64,000 bases of DNA, from positions 62,001 to 126,000 of the forward strand of contig CALAEV010000025.1 of assembly GCA_937892525.1 (NCBI GenBank). Reading direction: 5' to 3'. Every line of letters begins with the position of its first letter. Position 1 is the first letter of the stretch. Shown piece after piece: positions 33,007 to 40,337 of the stretch. Source of the DNA: an uncultured Clostridia bacterium (lineage in GTDB: Bacteria > Bacillota > Clostridia > Oscillospirales > Acutalibacteraceae). The position numbers and the translations under genes were made by a program. The notes beneath the pieces are model-generated. The model was given only the letters and a program-made list of their open reading frames with translations. It did not search any database and had not been told where the DNA came from.

Positions 33007-34206
33007 ATGTTCAGACTTATTCACAATAGAAAAGGTATATCTTTAGTTGAGCTTATAGTTACAGTTGCAATTGTAGGCCTTGTGATTGTGCTTGCTGGTA
33101 CTATTTTTTCTGTGTTTACTAACACTCACGAAAGCGCGTCAACTCGTTGGCAGATACAGAATGCAGTTCGTCTTGCAAGTACAAAGTTTGAAACAGAAAC
33201 CGATTTAATAGCAAACTCAAAAATGATTGATATTTTCTATGACGAAACTATCGCTAATGGCATCTGGTATGATGAGGCAACCAATACTTTTGAATGGAGA
33301 AGTGGAACACCTTATATTGTACCTAGCGAAGGAACTGCTGATGAGGATTTCTCATATATTTTCTCAACTCCTGCTTACGATGCCGCTGATAAAGAGGCAT
33401 ATGAAAAAGAGGGTACACCTCCACGTGAATTAGGCTATTTTTTGTATATTAAGGAATTTGGGCAGACAACAAGCAAATTGTTCCTTGATAATGAGGGCTT
33501 TGGCGAAGTTCCCGTTCAGATTGAAATGAGTATTTCTACTGATGAGCTTGAATTAGAGTCAGGTGCTCCAAGCTATCAGGGTAATGGTGTCAAGCTTGTT
33601 ATGAAATCAGGTAACGAAGAAATTACTAATTTCCAGGTTGAAACAGTTTATGTTCTTGAAAACTTCAGTGCATCAAAAACAATCAATCACGACGGTGGTA
33701 ACCTTATTCTTAAAGAAGAATGGGTTGAAAATAATGTTGCAAAAGCATATCCTTGTGGTTGGAGTGATGCAACTGTAAATGGTGGTAACAAAGAAATGCA
33801 CGGTTACCCAAAAACATACACAAATTATGGCACAGATAACTCGAAAGTGTATAATTTCAGTAGTGCAGAACTTCAAAATAAAGGCAATGTGCTTCGTTTC
33901 TTATCCCCACTTTCAGATATGAAGGTTGAAGACGGTGAAGGTCAGGGCTCAACAACAAACAAGGCAAGCTGTATTTCGACTTGGTTGTTTGAAGATGGTA
34001 CAGCAGCAGGTGAGCGTGTGCTTGATAATCTTCGTAGTTTCCGTGATAATGTGCTTCGTGGTACTGAAATAGGTGACTGGTTCATAGATTTTTATTATCA
34101 CGATTTATCACCATTTATGATTGAAAATACAGCATTCTTAAAACCGGTATATAAAGTAGTTATTAAACCACTTTCTTATATTTGCGATTTTATTGCGAAA
34201 ATATAA
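33007..34206 (+). CDS. Prepilin-like protein (PilW-like, 399 aa)
   Basis: 399 residues. The prepilin signal is RKGISLVELIVTVAIVGLVIVLAG: cut after Gly, then I-S-L-V-E-L with Glu 5. A long helix with NAVRLASTKFETETDL follows, as in PilW or PulJ-like minor pilins. The outer domain (about 80-380) is beta-rich without recognised repeats. GAGGTGAAAG precedes the ATG. It closes the first transcription unit of the pilus locus, since a strong terminator follows. Confidence 0.82.
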   Translation: MFRLIHNRKGISLVELIVTVAIVGLVIVLAGTIFSVFTNTHESASTRWQIQNAVRLASTKFETETDLIANSKMIDIFYDETIANGIWYDEATNTFEWRSGTPYIVPSEGTADEDFSYIFSTPAYDAADKEAYEKEGTPPRELGYFLYIKEFGQTTSKLFLDNEGFGEVPVQIEMSISTDELELESGAPSYQGNGVKLVMKSGNEEITNFQVETVYVLENFSASKTINHDGGNLILKEEWVENNVAKAYPCGWSDATVNGGNKEMHGYPKTYTNYGTDNSKVYNFSSAELQNKGNVLRFLSPLSDMKVEDGEGQGSTTNKASCISTWLFEDGTAAGERVLDNLRSFRDNVLRGTEIGDWFIDFYYHDLSPFMIENTAFLKPVYKVVIKPLSYICDFIAKI

Positions 34207-34215
34207 AACAACGTT

Positions 34216-34243
34216 AAGGCGAGGAAGTAACCTCGCCTTTTTG
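34216..34243 (+). terminator. Terminator ending the main pilus operon
   Basis: AAGGCGAGG/CCTCGCCTT stem, six-base loop, then TTTTGTTT. Confidence 0.88.
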
Positions 34244-34260
34244 TTTAGTGGTTTTTAATA

Positions 34261-34289
34261 TTGACTACTTTTAGAAAATGTTATATAAT
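34261..34289 (+). promoter_or_regulatory. Promoter of the first small pilin gene
   Basis: -35 TTGACT (34261-34266), a 17-base spacer and -10 TATAAT (34284-34289). About 20 bases later the leader carries TGTTCCCG (34311-34318). Confidence 0.75.
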
Positions 34290-34345
34290 TAATTTATCAA
34301 AGGTGCGAATTGTTCCCGTTTGATTTTCTGAAAGGGTGACATTAT

Positions 34346-34795
34346 ATGAGAAAATTATTAAATAAAAAAGGATTTTCTTTAGTAGAGTTAGTCGTTGTTG
34401 TCGCAATAATGGGTGTTGTACTTATGGTTGCTATTCCTTCTTACAGGTCATACCAGAAGCACGCAGACAGTAAAGCTTGCGCAACAAATATTGAGATAAT
34501 AAAACTTGCAGTTGTTGACTATTATACTTCTTTGCAGACACCTCCTGATTCACTTGATGATTTAGCGCCATTCCTTGATGCGGAAGGTTTGCCTGTTTGT
34601 TCAAAGAGCAACAATAATGTTACTTATAATTATGGCGTTGCAGCAAAGAAAAATGCAGATAATACCTGGACAGCAATTGTAGTTTGCCCTTGTGAAGAAG
34701 AAGGGCATGTGCCGGAGGGCGAAGATACAACATTCCCTACCCAGACTGTTGCAGGTGAGTGTTATATTTTACAACAGGCTTCAACAGTAAAATAA
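34346..34795 (+). CDS. Type IV pilin
   Basis: 149 residues with a perfect class A-like prepilin signal: RKLLNKKG then FSLVELVVVVAIMGVVLMVAIPSY. Glu 5 is present. Cys residues in ACATN, PVCSKS, VVCPCE and GECY could give two disulphides. AAAGGGTGA precedes the ATG. It has its own promoter and an upstream leader motif shared with the next pilin gene. The alternation of a long and a short pilin gene suggests a major/minor pair. Confidence 0.92.
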   Translation: MRKLLNKKGFSLVELVVVVAIMGVVLMVAIPSYRSYQKHADSKACATNIEIIKLAVVDYYTSLQTPPDSLDDLAPFLDAEGLPVCSKSNNNVTYNYGVAAKKNADNTWTAIVVCPCEEEGHVPEGEDTTFPTQTVAGECYILQQASTVK

Positions 34796-34870
34796 GTTTT
34801 TTCACTTGTTTTCTTATGAAATTGTTTGAATTGCCAAAAAATGTATATTAAGTTTGTATATTTTGCCATA

Positions 34871-34898
34871 TTGCAAATTTTGTAATTTGTTATATAAT
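34871..34898 (+). promoter_or_regulatory. Promoter of the second small pilin gene
   Basis: -35 TTGCAA (34871-34876), a 16-base spacer and -10 TATAAT (34893-34898). The leader contains TGTTCCCG at 34923-34930, as in the preceding pilin gene. Confidence 0.7.
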
Positions 34899-34971
34899 AA
34901 AGGTACAGAAACGGTTACGGAATGTTCCCGCAACTGAAAAATAAAAATTCTTTATAAAGGAGAAAATTATT

Positions 34972-35334
34972 ATGAGAAAAATGTTAAACAAAAAAGGCTT
35001 TTCACTTGTTGAACTTATGATTGTTGTTGTTATCATGGGTATCCTTATTGCAGTTGCTATTCCACTTTATGGCAACATCACAAAGAACTCAAAGAACAAG
35101 ACATGTGCTTCAAACATCGACACAATCGAAAACGCAGCAGCTGTTTACATGACAGAAAACGGCAAAGCTCCAACAGCTCTTACAGACCTTACATTTGAAG
35201 GTGGCACACCTGTTTGCCCATGGGATGAATCAAAAACTCCTGGTTACACAATCGCAGCTCCATCAACAGAAGAAGCAGCTAAGGGTATGATTGTTAAGGT
35301 TACATGCGCATCAGCAGATAAACACGAGAAATAA
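34972..35334 (+). CDS. Type IV pilin, probable major pilin
   Basis: 120 residues. Leader RKMLNKKG, cut before FSLVELMIVVVIMGILIAVAIPLYG, Glu 5 present. The soluble domain has three cysteines (in TCASN, PVCPW and VTCAS). It is highly translated by all signs: GGAGAAAATTATT before the ATG, strong promoter, own terminator. It resembles PilA/ComGC-size pilins in length, and a single-gene transcription unit suits the most abundant subunit. That it is the major pilin is inferred from these signs. Confidence 0.92.
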   Translation: MRKMLNKKGFSLVELMIVVVIMGILIAVAIPLYGNITKNSKNKTCASNIDTIENAAAVYMTENGKAPTALTDLTFEGGTPVCPWDESKTPGYTIAAPSTEEAAKGMIVKVTCASADKHEK

Positions 35335-35362
35335 TTGTTAACTACATAATTAACTAAAAAGG

Positions 35363-35389
35363 GCGAGGGGGAAAACCCCTCGCTTTTTT
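35363..35389 (+). terminator. Terminator after the second pilin
   Basis: GCGAGGGG/CCCCTCGC stem with a GAAAA loop and TTTTTT. Confidence 0.9.
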
Positions 35390-35467
35390 ATTAAATTTTT
35401 TAGTTTTCTCTTTCAATTTTGAACTTTTAGTGATACAATAGTTTTGTGATAAGAGAGGAGTTTTATT

Positions 35468-36331
35468 ATGGATTATATGCTTATTCCAAAACTTTTTATA
35501 GCATTCTTCGTTTTTCTTATGGGTATTTGCATTGGTAGTTTTCTCAATGTGCTTATTTACAGAATACCTAAAAAAGAAAATTTTACAACTACAAACAGTC
35601 ATTGTATGACCTGTAACCATCGTCTTTATGCTAAAGATTTAGTTCCACTTTTCAGTTGGATTTTCTTAGGTGGTAAATGTCGTTACTGTAAAGCAAAGAT
35701 TTCACCTCAATACCCAATTGTTGAAGCATTTAACGGTATTATGTATGCTCTCGTATTCTGGTTTGTTACTGATGGTCAGCTCAATCTTGCAACAGTTGGA
35801 TATTGTCTTGCAATTTCTGCTCTTATCGTTGCAAGTGCTATTGATATTAAGATTATGGAAATCCCTGACTCAATGTGGGTTACAATTTTAGTCGGTGGCA
35901 TGCTTGTTTACATAAACGACTTGATTGCTAACGGATTTGTATTTGAAAACCTTATTGAACGCGTTATCGGTTTCTTTACTGCAAGTACTATTCTTTTTGT
36001 TCTTGCTGTAATCACAAAAGGTGGTATGGGTGGTGGAGACATCAAGCTTATGGCTGCCTGTGGATTCTTACTCGGTTGGCAGTTAGTACTTTTATCCTTG
36101 ATTTTCGGCGCACTCTCTGGCACAATTTACTTTATTGTTGTTTATCTCAAAAACAGAAAAAAAGAGGAAAAAATGGACCACAAGGTACCTTTTGCGCCAC
36201 ATCTTGCTTTAGCAGTTGCTGTTTGCATTTTTGTAGGCCAACAGTTCCTTGATTGGTATTTGTTTGTTTGTGGTATTACTGCTCCACACTATTGCGACGC
36301 TTGTGGTGGCACTCAAGAACATGTGCATTAA
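35468..36331 (+). CDS. pilD: Prepilin peptidase / N-methyltransferase
   Basis: 287 residues, full bifunctional PilD. An N-terminal methylase domain with two CxxC pairs (CMTC and CRYC) follows GSFLNVLIYRIPK. Aspartates of the GXGD peptidase are in ASAIDIKIMEIPD and KGGMGGGDIKLMAACG. Seven to eight membrane helices are visible. It cleaves the leaders of the four prepilins in this locus and N-methylates them. GAGAGGAG precedes the ATG. Locus-specific location suggests it is dedicated to this pilus. Confidence 0.95.
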   Translation: MDYMLIPKLFIAFFVFLMGICIGSFLNVLIYRIPKKENFTTTNSHCMTCNHRLYAKDLVPLFSWIFLGGKCRYCKAKISPQYPIVEAFNGIMYALVFWFVTDGQLNLATVGYCLAISALIVASAIDIKIMEIPDSMWVTILVGGMLVYINDLIANGFVFENLIERVIGFFTASTILFVLAVITKGGMGGGDIKLMAACGFLLGWQLVLLSLIFGALSGTIYFIVVYLKNRKKEEKMDHKVPFAPHLALAVAVCIFVGQQFLDWYLFVCGITAPHYCDACGGTQEHVH

Positions 36332-36350
36332 AACATTAAATTGATAGATG

Positions 36351-36376
36351 AGGCAAGGTATTAACCTTGCCTTTTT
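36351..36376 (+). terminator. Terminator after pilD
   Basis: AGGCAAGG/CCTTGCCT stem, six-base loop, TTTTT tail. Confidence 0.85.
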
Positions 36377-36377
36377 G

Positions 36378-36540
36378 TTTGATAAATTGGAGTTTGTCGA
36401 ACTCAATTCGTAATGCGTAATTCGTAATTCGTAATTAAGCATCTGCGACGCAATCTATAATCGCAACGCAGTTCCTACATTTTGCGCTTTGCATTTTGCA
36501 CTTTGCATTCTGTTCAACAAACTATAATTTGCCGAATTGA
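36378..36540. repeat. Diverged palindromic-repeat remnant with short tandem repeats
   Basis: The 310-base gap before padR holds AAATTGGAGTTTGTCG at its left, matching the terminal repeat of the 13.3-kb element, and AACAAACTATAATTTG as a diverged right end. Inside are tandem ATTCGTA units, GCAACGCAGTTCC and tandem TTTGC(A)(T) units. No gene is visible. It appears to be a third, decayed member of the same family. Confidence 0.5.
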
Positions 36541-36578
36541 ACATAATTTTAACAAACTATTAATTTTCAAAAACTATC

Positions 36579-36607
36579 TTGCATTATTTAGTAGTGTGTG
36601 ATAATAT
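36579..36607 (+). promoter_or_regulatory. Promoter of the padR operon
   Basis: -35 TTGCAT (36579-36584), a 17-base spacer and -10 TAATAT (36602-36607); a second TATAAT lies just downstream. An AGTGTGTGATAATATAATAGTGT region over the -10 could hold the PadR operator. Confidence 0.55.
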
Positions 36608-36641
36608 AATAGTGTAATAATAAAATTAAGGAGGGCAGGAT

Positions 36642-36959
36642 ATGAATACACAGTTCAAAAAAGGTGTATTAGAGCTTTGTGCGTTAACTGTTTTACTAAA
36701 AGAAGACCGTTATGGATACGAGCTTGCCGATATGCTTGGTAAGAAAATGTCTATATCAGAAGGCTCGGTTTATCCGATGCTAAAAAGGTTGCAAAGTGAT
36801 GGCTATTTTGACTCATACTTAAAAGAGTCGCCAAACGGTCCTGCAAGAAAATATTACAGAATTACACTTAAAGGTCGCGACAGACAAAAACTTTTACAAG
36901 ACCAATGGAGCGAATTTGCAAATCAGGTCAACTCATTTTTTGAGGGGGTAACAAAATGA
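36642..36959 (+). CDS. PadR-family transcriptional regulator
   Basis: 105 residues. Winged helix of the PadR group: LELCALTVLLKEDRYGYELADML, then SEGSVYPMLKRLQSDGYFDSYLKESPNGPARKYYRIT, the usual family core. Small PadR proteins repress membrane-protein operons and respond to envelope or antibiotic stress. AAGGAGGG precedes the ATG. Its stop overlaps the DUF1700 gene by 4 bases, a very common pairing. It is likely autoregulated through the upstream promoter. Confidence 0.93.
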   Translation: MNTQFKKGVLELCALTVLLKEDRYGYELADMLGKKMSISEGSVYPMLKRLQSDGYFDSYLKESPNGPARKYYRITLKGRDRQKLLQDQWSEFANQVNSFFEGVTK

Positions 36960-37447
36960 AAAAAATCGATTTCTTAAACGAATTATATTATTATCTTTCG
37001 CCATTGCCAAAAGATGAGCGCAACGAAATTCTTGAAGATTTCCGTGCACATTTTCGCGAAGGCGAGGCAGCAGGTAAAACAGAAGGGCAAATCTGCCAAG
37101 AACTTGGTTCTCCGTTTGAATGCGCAAAACAGTATGTGGGCGATGCAATAACTCAAAAAAGAGTTGAGCCGAAAAAAGGTATAAAGCATAACAAAACATT
37201 CTGGACAGTAGCGCTTATCTGGAATATCATTCAGGCAGTTATTTCAATACCGTTAACACTTGGATTGTTTGTGGCTTCTGCTTTAATGGCTGTGTTCTTC
37301 TGTTTTGTAGTACCGGCAATCAGCTCAGTTGCATTTCTTGTATTCGCAATTTCTTCAACTCTCACAGTATTTTTACTTGGAGTAATCACTCTTTTATGGG
37401 CAGCAGTAGAAATTAAAGAATGTGTAAAAATGGTCAACAAATCATAA
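36956..37447 (+). CDS. DUF1700 (HAAS-domain) membrane protein
   Basis: 163 residues. The N-terminal HAAS helices (FLNELYYYLSPLPKDERNEILEDFRAHFREGEAAGKTEGQICQELGSP) are diagnostic. Two or three hydrophobic helices follow (about 82-155). HAAS proteins are the usual partners of PadR regulators and are thought to act in envelope stress sensing. It overlaps padR by 4 bases. Confidence 0.9.
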   Translation: MKKIDFLNELYYYLSPLPKDERNEILEDFRAHFREGEAAGKTEGQICQELGSPFECAKQYVGDAITQKRVEPKKGIKHNKTFWTVALIWNIIQAVISIPLTLGLFVASALMAVFFCFVVPAISSVAFLVFAISSTLTVFLLGVITLLWAAVEIKECVKMVNKS

Positions 37448-37463
37448 GTAAGGAGAGATTTAT

Positions 37464-37649
37464 ATGAAAAAGACACTTGTAGCAGTTGTAATACTTTTTG
37501 TGATTTCGCTCTTTACGGCAATTGTCAGTTTTGCAGTTTGCGGTGGCGAGCTTATAAAAACAGGTATTGAGTACGGCGTAGAGCAGTATCGTGAATACAA
37601 ATCAACAGGCGAAAATGATATTACAGATATTATTGAAAATTTAAGGTAA
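37464..37649 (+). CDS. Small single-pass membrane protein
   Basis: 61 residues: an N-terminal membrane or signal helix (4-27) and an acidic tail ending in DITDIIENLR. GGAGAG precedes the ATG, so it is likely translated. It follows the DUF1700 gene by 16 bases, in the place where a DUF4097 protein often stands in other genomes; it is too short to be one. Function unknown. Confidence 0.65.
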   Translation: MKKTLVAVVILFVISLFTAIVSFAVCGGELIKTGIEYGVEQYREYKSTGENDITDIIENLR

Positions 37650-37655
37650 CAGAGT

Positions 37656-38285
37656 ATGCAATTACGGTTGTTTAATGATGCAGGATGCAAAATTCTTGTA
37701 AATGTCAACGGAACAAATTTTATAGTAAAACGGAACCGTTTTCTTGTTGTTCCTTGTTCTGATAATCGTCCAGTTACGGTTAAATTGATGATAAAATTTA
37801 AGAGTTTTGTATTACCACCATTGGATGAGGTTTTTGACGAAGCAACAGTTTGGTTAAACGTAAACTCAACATATACTCTGCATTTGCAGGGTGGTATGGA
37901 ACACCAATTTTCAATTAAGTATGATAGTTTTTCACCAGACGAATATATCGAATATAACAGATTATATATTGATGACCCATTAATTAAGAATAATTGCAGT
38001 TTTGAAATTTCTAATCTTAAAAAATCTTGCAGAAGAGCCAAAGTGTGGAATTGGTACTCACTTTATGTTATAATAGGAATAGTATTTTTACTATTACAAC
38101 TTGGTGAACCTATCGTTGAAGACGAGGTCTGGTATTTAGGTTTAATCGTTTTAGGCTTTGGATTTTTAGTTTGGGGCTTGGTAGGAAAAATAAGAATACG
38201 AAAAAAGTTGAAAAAAGTTACAAATATTGAATTTGTTAGAGATTGTTTTAATGGATTTGTTGAAGAAAACAAATCTTTATGGTAA
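37656..38285 (+). CDS. Hypothetical two-helix membrane protein
   Basis: 209 residues, not recognised. A soluble beta-rich N-terminal part (1-135) with conserved-looking LNVNSTYTLHLQGG is followed by two membrane helices (about 140-158 and 163-183) and a basic tail. The ribosome site is weak (AACAGAG). It is co-directional with the PadR operon, 6 bases after the small gene. A long antisense frame (37460-38041) covers it but has no ribosome site and is rejected. Confidence 0.6.
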   Translation: MQLRLFNDAGCKILVNVNGTNFIVKRNRFLVVPCSDNRPVTVKLMIKFKSFVLPPLDEVFDEATVWLNVNSTYTLHLQGGMEHQFSIKYDSFSPDEYIEYNRLYIDDPLIKNNCSFEISNLKKSCRRAKVWNWYSLYVIIGIVFLLLQLGEPIVEDEVWYLGLIVLGFGFLVWGLVGKIRIRKKLKKVTNIEFVRDCFNGFVEENKSLW

Positions 38286-38317
38286 AATAATTAAAAATCA
38301 CATAGGGGGAACTAAAA

Positions 38318-38566
38318 ATGTTCAAAGAAAAGAAATTATATAAGAGTACAGATAAGAAAATCAGTGGCGTTTGCGCAGGCTTTGCTGAATTCTTCGGTAT
38401 TGACCCAACAATCGTGAGAGTTATCTATGCATTGGTAACATTCTTCACATTAGGTCTTGTTGGTGTTATCGTTTATGCAATTCTTGCATTTGTAATGCCT
38501 GAGTGCCCATTCCCAGAATATCAGTATAACGAATTCGAAGAAAACAAAACAGACGATAATCAATAA
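38318..38566 (+). CDS. PspC-domain protein
   Basis: 82 residues: KLYKSTDKKISGVCAGFAEFFGIDPTIVRVIYALVTF is the PspC core, with a membrane helix from about 36 to 60 and an acidic C-terminal tail. PspC proteins sense envelope damage in the phage-shock response. TAGGGGGAAC precedes the ATG. It lies in the PadR/DUF1700 cluster, and the coiled-coil gene follows after 2 bases, so all appear to belong to one envelope-stress unit. Confidence 0.92.
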   Translation: MFKEKKLYKSTDKKISGVCAGFAEFFGIDPTIVRVIYALVTFFTLGLVGVIVYAILAFVMPECPFPEYQYNEFEENKTDDNQ

Positions 38567-38568
38567 TT

Positions 38569-38808
38569 ATGGCAGAGATATTTGATTTTCCTAATATGTC
38601 ATTAAAAGAAATTGAAGATTTAATAGAGCGTCTTTCTGATGAGTATGACGATTTAGAGGACCAACTTTTAGACCTTGAAGATTTCGCGCCTGACAAAGAC
38701 GACAAAAAAGAATATGCCTTGTGGCAGGAAGAATACGAGTTTATCGAAAATCGTATGGCGGAAATCGAAAAAGAGTACGACGAACTTCAAAAAAGAATAA
38801 ATAAATAA
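38569..38808 (+). CDS. Small acidic coiled-coil protein
   Basis: 79 residues, very acidic, with two heptad-rich helices (about 9-45 and 50-78) likely to form a helical hairpin. There is no membrane or signal segment. It begins 2 bases after the PspC stop. The role is unknown; partnership with PspC is suggested by position only. Confidence 0.7.
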   Translation: MAEIFDFPNMSLKEIEDLIERLSDEYDDLEDQLLDLEDFAPDKDDKKEYALWQEEYEFIENRMAEIEKEYDELQKRINK

Positions 38809-38813
38809 AAAAT

Positions 38814-38853
38814 AAACAGTCAGTTCAATATTGGGTATTGAATTGGCTGTTTT
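38814..38853 (+). terminator. Terminator after the PadR-PspC cluster
   Basis: An AAACAGTCAGTTCAATA stem pairs imperfectly with TATTGAATTGGCTGTTT around a five-base loop, ending in TTTT. Its right arm overlaps the -35 of the next gene's promoter. Confidence 0.75.
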
Positions 38854-38866
38854 ATATTGTTATAAT
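38838..38866 (+). promoter_or_regulatory. Promoter of the DUF2804 gene
   Basis: -35 TTGAAT (38838-38843), a 17-base spacer and -10 TATAAT (38861-38866). The -35 sits in the right arm of the upstream terminator, so the two overlap. Confidence 0.6.
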
Positions 38867-38898
38867 TATATATATGGAAAATTTAGGGAAGTGATTTT

Positions 38899-39996
38899 AT
38901 GTCAAAAGAATTGCCAAGAACTTACAAAAGCTTTACTGAGTGGGAAGCTAAGTCAAAACAAACCGAATACACAGAAGAAACTCCACTTTTAGCAGAAGAC
39001 GGAACCCTCCTTGCTAAAGGTTGGGCAAGACACAATGTGTTCACTTATAATCGCGACCATTCAAAACCAAACTGGCGCAAAAAAGAGTGGGATTTCTATG
39101 TAATCCGTAACGAAAATTACATTGTCGATTTAAGTTTTGCAAATATTTCTATTGGTGGTTATGTAAGTGCAAAACTTACTGACATAAAAAACAAATGTGT
39201 AATAGCAGATGCCAACTATATGTATGTTGGTGGCGCTAATAAGTACATTCTTCCACCAAAAGGTGATGTGCCAAACACCTTCAAGGGAAATGTAAGACAG
39301 GCACAATTCGAGTTTAAGACTTACGACACATATAGAACTCTTTGGTTCAGAGCACCACATAAAGGCAAGATTGTTGAGTGCGAGTTCCACATGGATATTA
39401 TGCCAGGGCTTGAAAATATTACAACAGTTCTTCCTTTCAAAGACCAACCAACAAGATACTTTATGACAACAAAACAGAATTGTATGCCTTGTGGTGGTAC
39501 ATACAAATTCGGCGACGAAGTTTACGAGTTTTCAAAAGAAAATACTTTCTGTTATATGGACTGGGGTCGCGTAAACACTCCTCATAAACTTGTGTGGTAT
39601 TGGGGTAATGGTGCACAGTACATTTATGACGAAGATGGCACAAAGCATCTTTTCGGCTTTGAAATTACTTGGGCAATCGGCGACGAAAGTAACGCTACTG
39701 AAACCTGTCTTTTCTGGGACGGTAAAGCACATAAAATCGGTGCAGTTGATGTAGAAAAATTCCCAAAAGGCAGATTTATGGAAGAGTGGAAAATTATTTC
39801 CGAAGACGGAAGATTTAACATGACACTTACACCTACTTTTGATAGTGTAACTGACTTGAATGTCTTGGATATTGCAAGAATGAATTGCCATCAGGTAAAC
39901 GGCATTTGGAATGGTACAGTAACACTTGATGATGGCAAGGTAATTGAAATTAAAGACTTACCTTCGTGGTGCGAATATGTTGAAAACAAGTGGTAA
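38899..39996 (+). CDS. DUF2804 family protein
   Basis: 365 residues, full DUF2804 length. The family is recognised from LLAEDGTLLAKGWARH near the start, KKEWDFYVI, SFANIS, GLENITTVLPF, FCYMDWGRVNTPHKLVWYWGNG and the DIARMNCHQVNG end segment. Its biochemical function is not known; the fold is predicted beta-rich, possibly hydroxysteroid- or lipid-related. It has its own promoter and terminator and stands alone. Confidence 0.88.
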   Translation: MSKELPRTYKSFTEWEAKSKQTEYTEETPLLAEDGTLLAKGWARHNVFTYNRDHSKPNWRKKEWDFYVIRNENYIVDLSFANISIGGYVSAKLTDIKNKCVIADANYMYVGGANKYILPPKGDVPNTFKGNVRQAQFEFKTYDTYRTLWFRAPHKGKIVECEFHMDIMPGLENITTVLPFKDQPTRYFMTTKQNCMPCGGTYKFGDEVYEFSKENTFCYMDWGRVNTPHKLVWYWGNGAQYIYDEDGTKHLFGFEITWAIGDESNATETCLFWDGKAHKIGAVDVEKFPKGRFMEEWKIISEDGRFNMTLTPTFDSVTDLNVLDIARMNCHQVNGIWNGTVTLDDGKVIEIKDLPSWCEYVENKW

Positions 39997-40003
39997 AAAC
40001 TTA

Positions 40004-40029
40004 ACGGAGGGCTTTGGTCCTCCGTTTTT
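40004..40029 (+). terminator. Terminator after the DUF2804 gene
   Basis: ACGGAGG/CCTCCGT stem, eight-base loop, TTTT tail. Confidence 0.82.
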
Positions 40030-40034
40030 GTTTA

Positions 40035-40181
40035 ACAAATTAAAGTTTGTCGGTGCGATATGTTACTAATATGGGGCGGTCGTAGGGGCGGATATTATCC
40101 GCCCGTTCTAAAGTATGGTTAATTCAATGCGGGCGGATGGTATCCGCCCCTACGAAAACACCCCGACAAACTCCAATTTGT
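40035..40181. repeat. MITE-like palindromic repeat, copy 2
   Basis: A 147-base element in the 341-base gap before the MFS gene. Terminal inverted repeats of 19 bases (40035-40053 and 40163-40181) match at 17 positions. The left half after the terminus is nearly identical to the copy at 13.37 kb (TTTGTCGGTGCGATATGTT onward). The GC-rich core is doubled: two GGGCGGAT...ATCCGCCC palindromes flank a 30-base AT-rich spacer. No ORF is present. Confidence 0.78.
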
Positions 40182-40337
40182 TAAAGAAACAACACGGTTT
40201 TGGGGTAGTTTCTCTATTTCTCAACACTCTGTACAAAATTTTTTCTATAATTTAGATGTTTTATACCTTTTTATTTTGGAAAAAATAATGTATAATGAAT
40301 AAGTATAAATTTTCTGAATTTTATCAGGAGGTCAAAT

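Noticed and set aside
36410..36510. Short tandem units (ATTCGTA; TTTGCA-like) as a CRISPR array
   Set aside because: Units are 7-10 bases with no spacers or cas genes; they are simple repeats within a decayed palindromic element.
37460..38041. 193-codon antisense frame over the 37.6-38.3 kb genes
   Set aside because: Rightward genes fit the operon and one has a good ribosome site; the leftward frame has none and is low-complexity.
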